Shown in pieces: positions 54,515-63,586 of a stretch of 64,000 nt of DNA. The DNA is from Stackebrandtia endophytica (GTDB lineage: Bacteria; Actinomycetota; Actinomycetes; Mycobacteriales; Micromonosporaceae). Under the pieces are notes generated by a model. It was not told where the DNA came from. It did no database searches and was given only the letters and a program-made list of their open reading frames with translations. The stretch covers positions 5,599,491 through 5,663,490 of the forward strand of contig NZ_VFOW01000001.1 in the NCBI RefSeq assembly GCF_006716355.1, read 5' to 3'. Within the stretch, counting starts at the first letter, position 1. Each line of letters begins with the position of its first letter. A program made the position numbers and the translations under genes.

Positions 54515-54979
54515 GTGCACGAGCTGAGGGTGGTCGGAGTTCGGGTGGAATTGCCCACCAACCAGCCGATCGTGCTGCTGAAAGAAGTCGACGGGGACCG
54601 ATTCCTTCCGATTTGGATCGGCGCCGTCGAGGCCACCGCGATCGCTTATGAACAGCAGGGCATCACACCGGCCCGCCCGTTGACTCACGATTTGATCCGC
54701 GACATCCTCCAGGCCCTGGGCACCGCACTGGAGGCCGTCGAGATCAACGAGATGCGCGACACGGTGTACTACGCGGAATTGGTGTTCGAGGGGGACGTGC
54801 GAGTGTCGTCGCGTCCCTCCGACGCCATTGCGTTGGCGCTGCGCACCGGTGCGCCGGTGCGGTGCACGGAGGAGTTGTTGGCCGAATCAGGCATCACGAT
54901 GTCGGAGGCCGCCGACGACGAGGTGGAGAAGTTCCGCGAATTCCTCGACAACGTCACCCCGGAGGATTTCGCGGAGTGA
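54515..54979 (+). CDS. Bifunctional nuclease family protein (DUF151)
   Basis: A 154-residue DUF151 protein: VVGVRVELPTNQPIVLLKEV, FLPIWIGAVEATAIAYEQQG, RPLTHDLIRDIL and VSSRPSDAIALALRTGAPV. Family members have DNase/RNase activity in plants; the bacterial role is unclear. The GTG at 54515 (MHELRVVGV) is preceded by AGAGGGCGAG. The MerR gene (ftsR) that usually lies between garA and this gene is absent. Confidence 0.9.
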   Translation: MHELRVVGVRVELPTNQPIVLLKEVDGDRFLPIWIGAVEATAIAYEQQGITPARPLTHDLIRDILQALGTALEAVEINEMRDTVYYAELVFEGDVRVSSRPSDAIALALRTGAPVRCTEELLAESGITMSEAADDEVEKFREFLDNVTPEDFAE

Positions 54980-55091
54980 CGGCAAGCGGGCGTTGATCGA
55001 TCTCGCCCGGTCCGTCGGTGGCGCGGTATAGAGTCGCATCCAGCCAGGTCATGTTCATTGTGGTCAATGAAATGTGGTTGGAGGGCGCCCG

Positions 55092-55589
55092 ATGGCCGAT
55101 GTGACGTCTGCGGCGTCGCGTGAGCCCGTCGGGTATCGCGGCCCGGTGGCGTGCGCGGCCGCGGGGATCACCTACCGTCAGCTCGACTACTGGGCTCGCA
55201 CGAATCTGGTGTCGCCGTCGATTCAGTCGGCGGAGGGGTCGGGGTCCAAACGGCTGTACTCGTTCCGCGACATCGTCGTGTTGAAGGTCGTCAAGCGGTT
55301 GCTGGACGCGGGCGTGTCGTTGCAGAACATTCGTAAGGCCATCGAGGTGCTGCGGGTCCACCGTGCCGGCGATCTCGCCGAGATCACGTTGATCTCCGAC
55401 GGCACCACCGTCTACGAGTGCAGGTCCCCCGAGGAGGTCGTCGACCTGCTGAAGGGCGGCCAGGGCGTGTTCGGCATCGCGTTGGCCGGGGCGGTGCACG
55501 AGATCGAGGGATCGGTGACGGTCCTGTCGGAGGCCGACGAGTCGCTCGACGTCGATGAACCACCACACCGGCGGGACATCGCGGGCTGA
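55092..55589 (+). CDS. MerR-family regulator
   Basis: A 165-residue regulator with an N-terminal MerR winged helix: GPVACAAAGITYRQLDYWAR, GSGSKRLYSFRDIVVLKVVK, and a dimerisation helix to about residue 100. It corresponds to the MerR gene lying after DUF151 and before gcvP in mycobacteria (Rv1830 position), not to FtsR. GGAGG precedes the ATG at 55092. Targets unknown. Confidence 0.9.
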   Translation: MADVTSAASREPVGYRGPVACAAAGITYRQLDYWARTNLVSPSIQSAEGSGSKRLYSFRDIVVLKVVKRLLDAGVSLQNIRKAIEVLRVHRAGDLAEITLISDGTTVYECRSPEEVVDLLKGGQGVFGIALAGAVHEIEGSVTVLSEADESLDVDEPPHRRDIAG

Positions 55590-55620
55590 CGGGGCCGTCC
55601 GGGTTTTGATCTTGGCCGGG

Positions 55621-55626
55621 TAGGCT
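55621..55626 (+). promoter_or_regulatory. Probable -10 of the gcvP riboswitch transcript
   Basis: TAGGCT, the -10 form seen several times in this window, about 25 nt before the first aptamer. Confidence 0.45.
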
Positions 55627-55644
55627 GAATGGTGAACGCTATGC

Positions 55645-55840
55645 ATCCCGCGCGGGAGAGTTCACGCCGTAGCCATGGGCGTGGCGCCGAAGGAGCAACT
55701 CCTCCCCGGAACCTCTCAGGCGGCCAGGACCGCGTGGATTGGCGTCTCTGGAAAGCAGACGACTCGTTCGTCTCACCGACGGGGCAAGCCTTCGCATCGC
55801 GGAGGTGAAACTCTCAGGGCACCGGACAGAGGGGGAGGGC
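55645..55840 (+). ncRNA. Tandem glycine riboswitch
   Basis: Two aptamers in series. The first spans about 55648-55750, with GCGGGAGAG, GCGCCGAAGGAGCAACTCC and AACCTCTCAGG followed by GGACCG and CTCTGGAAAGCAG. The second is about 55768-55838, with CACCGACGGGGCAAGC, GGAGGTGAAACTCTCAGG and GCACCGGACAGAGGGGG. These are the conserved cores of glycine aptamers. It lies 60 nt upstream of gcvP and would switch it on when glycine is high. Confidence 0.93.
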
Positions 55841-55901
55841 GACAAGACAGCAGCACGGTGACCGTAACCGTCTGTTACGCCTGGTGAACTCTGGAGAGTC
55901 C

Positions 55902-58733
55902 ATGAACGCGCCATCGGAATCCGTCATACCGTTCGTGCGTCGCCATATCGGCCCCGATGCGGCCGAGCAGCGACGGATGTTGGATCAGGTCGGCTACGAC
56001 AGTGCCCACGCACTGTTGGAGGCCGCGATCCCCGAGTCGATTCGACTGACCGACGCCCTGGACCTGCCCTCCGCCGTCAGCGAGGAGGCCGCCACGGCCG
56101 AGCTGCGTGCCATCGCGGGCCAGAACCGGGTGATGCGCCAGATGATCGGGCTGGGCTATTACGGCACCCACACGCCGGCTGTGATTCGCCGCAACGTATT
56201 GGAGAACCCCGCCTGGTACACCGCGTACACCCCGTACCAACCGGAGATCAGCCAGGGACGCCTCGAGGCGTTGTTGAACTTCCAGACCCTGGTGTCGGAC
56301 TTGACCGGGCTGGACACCGCGGGTGCGTCGCTGCTGGACGAGGCCACCGCCGCCGCCGAGGCGATGACGCTGACCCGCCGCGCCGGAAAATCCACGTCGA
56401 ACGTGTTCGTCGTCGACTCCGACACACTGCCGCAGACCCTGGCGGTGTTGCGCACCCGCGCCGAACCGTTGGGCATCGATCTCCACCTGGTCGACGCGGA
56501 CTCCCCGGACCTTCCCGAGGACTACTTCGGTGTGCTGCTGTCGAACCCGTCGGCGTCGGGGGCGGTACGTGATCACTCCGCCCTGATCGAGCGCGCTCAC
56601 TCCGACGGGGCGCTGGTCGCGGTGGCCAGTGACCTGTTGGCCCTGCTGATGGTGACGTCGCCCGGTGCCATGGGCGCCGACGTCGCCGTCGGATCGGCGC
56701 AGCGGTTCGGTGTGCCCATGGGCTTCGGTGGTCCGCACGCCGGTTTCATGTCGGTACGCAAGGGCCTGGAGCGGTCCCTGCCGGGTCGGCTGGTCGGTGT
56801 GTCGAAGGACTCCGCGGGTCGCGTCGCCTACCGGTTGGCATTGCAGACCCGGGAACAACACATTCGTCGAGAACGTGCCACCAGCAACATCTGCACCGCC
56901 CAGGTCCTGTTGGCGGTGATGGCATCCTGTTACGCCGTCTACCACGGCCCCGTGGGGTTGCGCGGTATCGCCGGCAAGGTGCACCGCACGGCGGTTCGGC
57001 TGGCCACCGGTTTGCGTGCCGGGGACGTCGAACTGGTGCACGAGCAGTTCTTCGACACCATCGTCGCCAAGGTCCCCGGTCGTGCCGAGGGCGTCGTTGC
57101 CGCGGCCGCCGGATTGGGCGTGAACCTACGCAAGATCGACGCCGATCACGTCGGTGTCTCCTGCGACGAGACGACCACCGACTCCGACCTGTTGGCGGTG
57201 TGGCGTGCGTTCCGGGTGCCGTCCGGCTCTCATTCCTCGACGACCTCGGCCATCCCGTCGGTGCTGTCACGGGGCGAGGACTACCTGAGGCACCCGGTGT
57301 TCTCGGCGCATCACTCCGAAACCTCGATGCTGCGATACCTGCGCCGGTTGTCCGACGCCGACTTCGCCCTCGACCGGGGAATGATCCCGTTGGGGTCGTG
57401 CACGATGAAACTCAACGCCACCACCCAGATGGAACCGATCAGTTGGGGCGAGTTCGCGCACATCCACCCGTTCGCACCCGCCGACCAGGCTCGCGGCTAC
57501 GCGAAGATGATCGCCGACCTGGCCGGATGGCTCGCCGAGGTCACCGGTTACGACGCGGTGAGCCTGCAACCCAACGCCGGCTCGCAGGGAGAGCTGGCGG
57601 GCCTGTTGGCGATCAAGGCGTACCTGGACGCGCGCGGCGAGACCGAACGCGAGGTGTGTCTGATCCCCTCCAGCGCCCACGGCACCAACGCCGCCTCCGC
57701 GGTCATGGCGGGCATGCGGGTCGTGGTGGTCGCCTGCGACGCCGAGGGCAACATTGACATGGCCGACCTGGACGCCAAGCTCACCGAGCACGGGCCGCGC
57801 CTGGCGGCGATCATGGTGACCTACCCGTCCACGCACGGGGTGTACGAATCGGCGATCACCCAACTGTGCGAGAGGGTCCACGACGCCGGCGGACAGGTGT
57901 ACGTCGACGGCGCGAACCTGAACGCGCTGTTGGGATTCGCCAAGCCCGGCAAGTTCGGCGCCGACGTGTCCCATTTGAACCTTCACAAGACCTTCTGCAT
58001 CCCGCACGGCGGTGGCGGTCCCGGTATCGGACCGGTCGCGGTGCGTGCCCACCTGGCCGATTACCTGCCCGGTGACCCGCGTGAGAAGACCCCGGTGGGC
58101 CCGGTGTCGGCCGCGCCGTTCGGATCGGCGGGCATCCTGCCGATTCCGTGGATGTACCTGCGGATGATGGGCGCCAAGGGACTCACCGACGCGACCGCGC
58201 AGGCGGTGCTGGCCGCGAACTACGTGGCGTCGCGACTGGCCGACCACTATCCCGTGCTGTACAGCGGCAACAAGGGACTGGTCGCGCACGAGTGCATCCT
58301 GGACCTGCGGGGCCTGACCAAGGAGTCGGGGGTGACGGTAGACGATGTGGCCAAACGTCTCATCGACTACGGCTTCCACGCGCCCACCATGTCGTTCCCC
58401 GTCGCCGGGACGTTGATGGTCGAGCCGACCGAGAGCGAAGACCTGGGCGAGCTGGATCGGTTCTGTGACGCCATGATCGCCATCCGCGGCGAGATCGACA
58501 AGGTGTCCTCCGGGCAGTGGCCCGGTGACGACAACCCGTTGAAGGCCGCCCCGCACACGGCACAGGCCCTGGCCGAGACCGACTGGCCGCACCCTTACAC
58601 GCGTGCGGAGGCGGTGTTCCCCGCCGGAGTCACCGCCGGGAAGTACTGGCCACCGGTGGGACGTATCGACGGCGCCTACGGTGACCGCAACCTCGCATGC
58701 TCGTGCCCGCCACCGGAGGCGTTCGGTGATTGA
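55902..58733 (+). CDS. gcvP: Glycine dehydrogenase (decarboxylating), P protein
   Basis: PLP enzyme that decarboxylates glycine and passes the aminomethyl group to lipoyl-GcvH. The 943-residue single-chain form covers both halves: [17 protein letters not shown] at the start, [39 protein letters not shown], and the PLP lysine K696 in [16 protein letters not shown]. The ATG at 55902 follows GGAGAG; an earlier ATG at 55884 lacks one. Controlled by the riboswitch; gcvT is not in the window. Confidence 0.97.
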   Translation: MNAPSESVIPFVRRHIGPDAAEQRRMLDQVGYDSAHALLEAAIPESIRLTDALDLPSAVSEEAATAELRAIAGQNRVMRQMIGLGYYGTHTPAVIRRNVLENPAWYTAYTPYQPEISQGRLEALLNFQTLVSDLTGLDTAGASLLDEATAAAEAMTLTRRAGKSTSNVFVVDSDTLPQTLAVLRTRAEPLGIDLHLVDADSPDLPEDYFGVLLSNPSASGAVRDHSALIERAHSDGALVAVASDLLALLMVTSPGAMGADVAVGSAQRFGVPMGFGGPHAGFMSVRKGLERSLPGRLVGVSKDSAGRVAYRLALQTREQHIRRERATSNICTAQVLLAVMASCYAVYHGPVGLRGIAGKVHRTAVRLATGLRAGDVELVHEQFFDTIVAKVPGRAEGVVAAAAGLGVNLRKIDADHVGVSCDETTTDSDLLAVWRAFRVPSGSHSSTTSAIPSVLSRGEDYLRHPVFSAHHSETSMLRYLRRLSDADFALDRGMIPLGSCTMKLNATTQMEPISWGEFAHIHPFAPADQARGYAKMIADLAGWLAEVTGYDAVSLQPNAGSQGELAGLLAIKAYLDARGETEREVCLIPSSAHGTNAASAVMAGMRVVVVACDAEGNIDMADLDAKLTEHGPRLAAIMVTYPSTHGVYESAITQLCERVHDAGGQVYVDGANLNALLGFAKPGKFGADVSHLNLHKTFCIPHGGGGPGIGPVAVRAHLADYLPGDPREKTPVGPVSAAPFGSAGILPIPWMYLRMMGAKGLTDATAQAVLAANYVASRLADHYPVLYSGNKGLVAHECILDLRGLTKESGVTVDDVAKRLIDYGFHAPTMSFPVAGTLMVEPTESEDLGELDRFCDAMIAIRGEIDKVSSGQWPGDDNPLKAAPHTAQALAETDWPHPYTRAEAVFPAGVTAGKYWPPVGRIDGAYGDRNLACSCPPPEAFGD

Positions 58734-58962
58734 GGGCACCTGAACGCGGGCCGTGCGCGTCGAGGGGTATGGTGCGCTTGAGATCGTCCGGCCGCCTGCG
58801 GAACTGGTCGAACGTGGCGGTCGAGTGTCACGGTGATGGGATTCGTCGACTCCCGGAGGGTGTCGACGGGTCCGATGCCGCGCCGCTCTACTGCCAAGTT
58901 GCCGGGTTCAGCGCGCAGGTTCTAGACTAGGCCGGTCCCACACCATCCCAGGAGATTTGCAC

Positions 58963-60789
58963 ATGGCACGCGGTCGCACTCAACCGGGCGTTAAGACGCA
59001 TCGGCGCGGCCGTCGACGCAGGACGAGGCGTAGATTCCCCGTCGCACCCTGGATCGTGATATCCACTGTGATCACATTGGTGCTGTCGGGCATGGTGCTG
59101 GGCTACACCTGGTTGTTGGGAACCGGTTGCAGTGGTGAGCCGGTGCGGGCGACCGTTGTCGCCGCACCCGACATCAAGGAACCGCTGTCGGTGTTGGCGC
59201 GGGCGTGGGAACGCGACGAGCCGTCGGTGGGGGGCCGCTGCATCGGTGTGGAGATCAAGGAGAAGTCCTCCTCCGACGTAGCCAATAAGCTGACCAGCTG
59301 GAATACCGTCACCGACGGTCCCCGGCCGCACGTGTGGATTCCGGATTCGAGTGTCTGGATTCAGATGGCGGAGTCCAGCGAGGCCAGTGCCGCCATGATC
59401 CCGGACAAGACCCCACCGGTGGCGGCCTCACCGACGGTCATCGCCATGCCCAAACCGATGGCGGAGGCATTGGGCTGGCAGACCGACGGCACCCCGGTGG
59501 ATCTGGAGCCCAGTTGGCCCAATCTGTTGAAACTGGCCGAGTCAAGTTCCTGGGCCGACTTCGACAGCCCGGAGTGGGGCGACATCAAACTGGGTATGAG
59601 CAACCCACGCAACTCCACCGCCGGAATGCACGCCCTGTTGAGCCTCACCGACATCGACCGCAACGGCAACGTCGACTCCGACGAACTGGACAACGTGATC
59701 CGGTTGAAGCAGGTGCTGTCGGAGAGCCCCACCGACACCGACGCCATTCTGCAGGAGCTGTCGCAGATGACGGCCGAGGACGACCTCAACGGTTACGTCT
59801 CGGCGTTCCCTGCTTTGGAACGGGACGTGTGGCGGTACAACAACTACATGCAGAACGGCGTCGAGTTGACCGCGGTGTACCCCGCCGACGGCAGCATCGA
59901 CGCCGATCACCCGGTGGCGGTGCTGCAGAACGTCGAGTGGACCGATGAGACCTATCAGGAGATCGGGTGGCGGTTCGCGTCGTTCATCACCAGCGACGCC
60001 GGTCGCGCCGTGTTGTTGGATGCGGCGTTTCGTGACGGTACCCGCCGAACCGGTGGGGACGCCCTCAACGACACCGCCGGGCTGACCCCGCAGATCGACG
60101 AGTCGCAGCGTGGCCCGGTGCTTCCCACCGCGGTCACCGGAACCATGGCGGCGTGGCAAGCCTTGAGCCGTCCGGCCAACGTGCTCGTCGTGGTGGACAC
60201 CTCCGAGTCGATGGGCGCGCCGGTACTTCACAACGGTGAAGAGGTCACCCGGTTGGAGGCGGTGCGACGAGAGTTGTCGGATGCGTTGGGGTTGTTCGGC
60301 AGTCAAGCCAATGTCGGATTGTGGGAGTATTCGACCGCGTCGTATTACGACTCGCCCGATTACATCGAGCTGGTCCCCATCTCGAAGTTCGATTCGGCGC
60401 AGGAAGACGCGATCAATTACGCCGCGCAGCAAATGGTTCCCGGTGGTGGGAGCGCGTTGTACGACACCGCGGCCGCCGCCTATGAACGGTTGTTGAACAA
60501 CTACAACGATGAAGCGGGCGCGGCGAATCTGGTCGTCATCATCTCCGACGGCGGAAACGAAGACGACAACGGCGGCTTCGGGTTGGCGGATCTGGAATCC
60601 CACCTCGACTCGCTATCGAGTGTGGACCGAAATAAGAAGGCGTCGATCGTGACGATCGGATTCGGCAGTGACATCGATGAGGACGCCCTGACCACGATCG
60701 CCGAGGCGACGCAGGGTCGGTTCTTCGAGGCGGAATGGAACGACCAGCTCAAACCTCAGCTGTTGAACGCCCTGTTCAACGCGGTCTGA
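58963..60789 (+). CDS. Membrane-anchored solute-binding/VWA fusion protein with EF-hand loop
   Basis: A 608-residue protein. An Arg/Lys-rich tail (1-27) precedes a membrane segment (about 30-50) and a type-2 periplasmic-binding-like domain (about 60-385; PHVWIPDSSVWIQ, FITSDAG). The VWA domain (about 405-608) has a complete MIDAS start, VVVDTSESMG (Asp412). Residues 230-241, DIDRNGNVDSDE, match a canonical EF-hand calcium loop at every ligand position. Such SBP-VWA proteins occur in actinobacteria; ligand and role are unknown. AGGAG precedes the ATG. Confidence 0.82.
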   Translation: MARGRTQPGVKTHRRGRRRRTRRRFPVAPWIVISTVITLVLSGMVLGYTWLLGTGCSGEPVRATVVAAPDIKEPLSVLARAWERDEPSVGGRCIGVEIKEKSSSDVANKLTSWNTVTDGPRPHVWIPDSSVWIQMAESSEASAAMIPDKTPPVAASPTVIAMPKPMAEALGWQTDGTPVDLEPSWPNLLKLAESSSWADFDSPEWGDIKLGMSNPRNSTAGMHALLSLTDIDRNGNVDSDELDNVIRLKQVLSESPTDTDAILQELSQMTAEDDLNGYVSAFPALERDVWRYNNYMQNGVELTAVYPADGSIDADHPVAVLQNVEWTDETYQEIGWRFASFITSDAGRAVLLDAAFRDGTRRTGGDALNDTAGLTPQIDESQRGPVLPTAVTGTMAAWQALSRPANVLVVVDTSESMGAPVLHNGEEVTRLEAVRRELSDALGLFGSQANVGLWEYSTASYYDSPDYIELVPISKFDSAQEDAINYAAQQMVPGGGSALYDTAAAAYERLLNNYNDEAGAANLVVIISDGGNEDDNGGFGLADLESHLDSLSSVDRNKKASIVTIGFGSDIDEDALTTIAEATQGRFFEAEWNDQLKPQLLNALFNAV

Positions 60790-60841
60790 TGTTCGTTCGC
60801 CGCTGAGGTTGTCGCTGGTCGTGGGTATGGGCCCCGGGTGG

Positions 60842-61045
60842 TTATGCCGCGGTACTGATGTGAAGCGCCGGCCCCCGGTGCGGCGCCACTGTGGATCCGT
60901 CGGGGAGGAGCTCCCCGGTGTCGTCGAACGTGACTACCCCGTTGCACAGCAGGCTCCATCCCTGCTCGGGGTGGGCTGCGACGACACGCGCCGCTTCACC
61001 GTCGGCGGCATTGGCTTCGGGACAAGAGGGTTGATGTTGACACAT
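60842..61045 (-). CDS. DUF5999 family protein
   Basis: A 67-residue cytosolic protein starting MCQHQPSCPEANAADGEAAR and containing VVAAHPEQGWSLLCNGVV and FDDTGELLPDG, the DUF5999 pattern. Three cysteines and several histidines could bind a metal. Function unknown; conserved in actinobacteria. The ATG at 61045 is taken over an in-frame ATG at 61099 because the family starts with MCQHQ. Confidence 0.88.
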   Translation of the reverse strand: MCQHQPSCPEANAADGEAARVVAAHPEQGWSLLCNGVVTFDDTGELLPDGSTVAPHRGPALHISTAA

Positions 61046-61103
61046 CAGATGCTCCCGTTTGGTGGTTTGTGGCTGTCTATCGGACAACCAATGGTTCATG
61101 GTG

Positions 61104-61121
61104 GGTGTGACGTTTCACACC
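61104..61121. promoter_or_regulatory. Dyad between DUF5999 and the PabB-like gene
   Basis: GGTGTG-N6-CACACC, with an extra A/T pair inside (TGTGA-N4-TCACA). It lies 58 nt upstream of the DUF5999 start and 115 nt before the divergent gene. It resembles a Crp-type site but with 4 rather than 6 central bases. Confidence 0.45.
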
Positions 61122-61235
61122 TGCCATGAGGCCACATTACCGACCTCTACCTGTCATTGTCGCAACAGTTAAGGCACGAATTCGGTAGTCGACGCCTGTG
61201 TTTGCCCAGGCCGGTCAGAAGGTTCCACCAAAAGA

Positions 61236-62423
61236 ATGAGTAGTGTTCCGACGTTCACCCCACCCGGCGTGCCCCTCGGTTGCCGTCGGCGTCGGCGAGA
61301 AGTCGCTCGTCTGGAATGGTGGCGACACCAGCCCGGTGATCCCGCCGGATTGTTGGAGGGGTTTTGCGCCTCGGTGGGAATGCCGGTGGCGGATCTGTCG
61401 CATCCCGGTACGCACGACACCGCCGCCGGGAGTGTCTGTGGGGTCGCGATTCTGGTGTCGGCGGCGGCCGGTGCGGCGATGATCGGCGCCGACGCGGGCC
61501 GACCGTCACCCGCGGTGGCGGTACCGGATCTGGTGGCGGTGGCCTACGAGCACGTCGCCGCCGACGTCGAGGCGGGCGAGCGGTCGTCGGCGGTGCTTCG
61601 TCTGGGGTCGTGGCGGTCGTCGTGGAGCCGGGACGACCATGCCACCGCGGTGCAACGGGTGCGGGAGGCGATCGGTAGAGGAGACGTCTACCAGGTCAAT
61701 ATGGTCGGACACCACAGTAGTCAGTTCACAGGGGACACTACGGCGGCACTGGCCCGGGTCGCTGCGCTGTCCGACGGTGGAGAGTTCAGCGGGGGAATGG
61801 CCGGCGCCGGATGGGCGGTGGCGTCGGGTTCACCGGAGTGCCTGTTGGAGGTCGCCGGCGGGCAGATCACGACTCGCCCGATCAAGGGGACTCGGGAGGC
61901 CACGGAACTGGGGGAGAAGGAGCTGCGCACCTCGGTGAAGGAACGTGCCGAGCACGTCATGATCGTCGACTTGGAGCGCAACGACCTGGCCCGGGTGGCC
62001 GTTCCCGGAACGGTGGCGGTGACCGACTTCTTCGCATTGCGGCACTGGTGTGGCCTGTGGCAGGCGGAGTCGACGGTGTCGGCCCGACTGGCGGCTGGTA
62101 CCGGGTTGGCGAGGGTGATGCGAGCGGTGTGTCCGCCGGGTTCGGTGACCGGTGCCCCGAAGGTCGCGGCGCTGCGGCAGATCGCCGCTTTGGAACCGGT
62201 GGGGAGGGGACCGGCGATGGGGGGCATGGGTTACCTGACGGCTGAACGGTTGTCGATGGGTCTGACGATTCGAACGGTGGCGGTGTCCGGCGACCGGATC
62301 CACGTCTGGGCCGGTGGGGGCATCACCTGGCGCAGTGAGCCGGAGGCCGAAGTGGACGAGGCGTTCGCCAAGGCCGCCCCGGTGAAGCGGGCCTTGGCGG
62401 GCGATACTCGCTCCAGCGATTAA
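61236..62423 (+). CDS. Chorismate-binding protein, aminodeoxychorismate synthase component I-like
   Basis: A 395-residue chorismate-utilising enzyme lacking a glutaminase domain. The core has the PabB-type PIKGTRE (Lys, as in aminodeoxychorismate synthase rather than the TrpE PIAGT), ERAEHVMIVDLERNDLARVA, and GSVTGAPKVAALRQI, followed by GGMGYL. Its N-terminal domain is shorter than in full PabB. It most likely takes part in folate precursor synthesis with a separate amidotransferase. Confidence 0.85.
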   Translation: MSSVPTFTPPGVPLGCRRRRREVARLEWWRHQPGDPAGLLEGFCASVGMPVADLSHPGTHDTAAGSVCGVAILVSAAAGAAMIGADAGRPSPAVAVPDLVAVAYEHVAADVEAGERSSAVLRLGSWRSSWSRDDHATAVQRVREAIGRGDVYQVNMVGHHSSQFTGDTTAALARVAALSDGGEFSGGMAGAGWAVASGSPECLLEVAGGQITTRPIKGTREATELGEKELRTSVKERAEHVMIVDLERNDLARVAVPGTVAVTDFFALRHWCGLWQAESTVSARLAAGTGLARVMRAVCPPGSVTGAPKVAALRQIAALEPVGRGPAMGGMGYLTAERLSMGLTIRTVAVSGDRIHVWAGGGITWRSEPEAEVDEAFAKAAPVKRALAGDTRSSD

Positions 62424-62491
62424 AGGTATATCGACATCGAGGCATAGCCTCTCAAAACCCCAACCCGTCAAACCCCTCGACGACTCCTGGC

Positions 62492-63514
62492 TCAGCCGGC
62501 GGACTCCTCGACGATGTTCCCGACGGAGAGCGTGTCGGGGTCGAGCGCGGACAGGAAGTCCGCGGCGTCGAAGGTCTCGCCCGGGGCGGCCGCACCACGA
62601 AGTACGGCGCGGCCGTCGAGGAGTCGTCGGGTCGCCTCGACGACGAGGGGCGCGGTGACGGCGTAGATGTCTCGCCCGGTGGCGGTGATGCGTCGTCGAC
62701 GGGTTCCCTGCCGGACGGCGACTTCCACGGTGAAGAGTTGAGCCGATCGGCCGGTCGAGTCGACGGCCGCCGGTGCGGAGGTGGCGGAATCGCGGATGTC
62801 CGTCAGTGCGCGCTGGGACAGGTAGGTTCGGATGTTCGCGGCGTCGAGGTGTCGCGACATCGTGATGACCTCGCTGAACGGGCACTCCACCATGGTGTGG
62901 GTCCCCAGTGGGGCGGGGAAACTCCACTGGCGCACCGAGGTCGTCGCCGGTGCGGGTTGGCCGTCGGTGACGACGAGGCGGGGAATGGTGTTGCGTTGCC
63001 CGGTTTTGCGGGTGCCCTCGGTCGGCCACCAGCGGTCGAGCCCGATGGCGACGGTGATCTCGTCGATAGCTTCCCCCGGTTTGGCGACGGCGGTGGCCAT
63101 CAGATCCGGCAGCCCGCCGTAGAAGGCCATCGCGGGGAGCGTGGCGACTTCGGTGGGGTGGCCGAGTCGATCGTGTGCGCGGTAGATCTGTTGGACCGCA
63201 CCCTGTTCGGCGGTGACGTCGAGGTAGTGCGCGCCGGCTCGTTCGGCAGCCTCCGCCACGGGTAGTCCGGTGTCGAGGAAGGGGCCGGCACAGTTGACGA
63301 CTGCGGCGACCCGGTCGGTGGCGACTCGCAGTGCCTCGGTGTCGTCGATCGTGGCCGGTCGGGTCTCCAGCGTCGGGTATTCGCGGTGGAGTTTCTTCAG
63401 GGCGGTCGCATCGCGGCCGGACAGGATCGGTGTCAGGCCGTGCCGCAGCAGCTCGGCGACGACGAACCGTCCAGTGTGACCATAAGCGCCGTACACCAAC
63501 ACGTTGTTGTTCAT
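62492..63514 (-). CDS. Saccharopine dehydrogenase-like / trans-acting enoyl reductase-like protein
   Basis: A 340-residue Rossmann protein. The dinucleotide loop is VLVYGAYGHTGRFVVAELL, followed by VVNCAGPFLDTGLPVAEA and GAHYLDVTAE, the pattern of the saccharopine dehydrogenase NADP-binding family that includes mycobacterial trans-acting enoyl reductases. No lysine or polyketide genes are nearby, so the reaction is open. The ATG at 63514 gives MNNNVLVYG; the frame upstream lies in the divergent promoter. Confidence 0.83.
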   Translation of the reverse strand: MNNNVLVYGAYGHTGRFVVAELLRHGLTPILSGRDATALKKLHREYPTLETRPATIDDTEALRVATDRVAAVVNCAGPFLDTGLPVAEAAERAGAHYLDVTAEQGAVQQIYRAHDRLGHPTEVATLPAMAFYGGLPDLMATAVAKPGEAIDEITVAIGLDRWWPTEGTRKTGQRNTIPRLVVTDGQPAPATTSVRQWSFPAPLGTHTMVECPFSEVITMSRHLDAANIRTYLSQRALTDIRDSATSAPAAVDSTGRSAQLFTVEVAVRQGTRRRRITATGRDIYAVTAPLVVEATRRLLDGRAVLRGAAAPGETFDAADFLSALDPDTLSVGNIVEESAG

Positions 63515-63566
63515 GTGGTCAATCTCAGCAGTTCGGGCTCGGTTCGCCCAGCGGCTGATATGACGT

Positions 63567-63586
63567 TGTCCGTACACTTTCGGACA
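63567..63586. promoter_or_regulatory. Operator-like dyad over the GlxA-type promoter
   Basis: TGTCCG-N8-CGGACA, perfect 6-bp arms. The N8 centre contains TACACT (63573-63578), a -10 placed 7 nt before the ATG at 63586; the right arm ends on the A of that ATG. A protein bound here would block the promoter of the downstream gene, and perhaps also act on the divergent gene. Confidence 0.6.

Noticed and set aside
55648..55838. Short frames across the gcvP leader
   Set aside because: The DNA is fully explained by the tandem glycine riboswitch.
55875..58739. Two long minus-strand frames opposite gcvP
   Set aside because: Antisense shadows; gcvP motifs are complete on the plus strand.
58730..58930. 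66-codon plus-strand frame between gcvP and the VWA gene
   Set aside because: No ribosome binding site, no recognisable domain and it starts inside gcvP; probably untranslated spacer.
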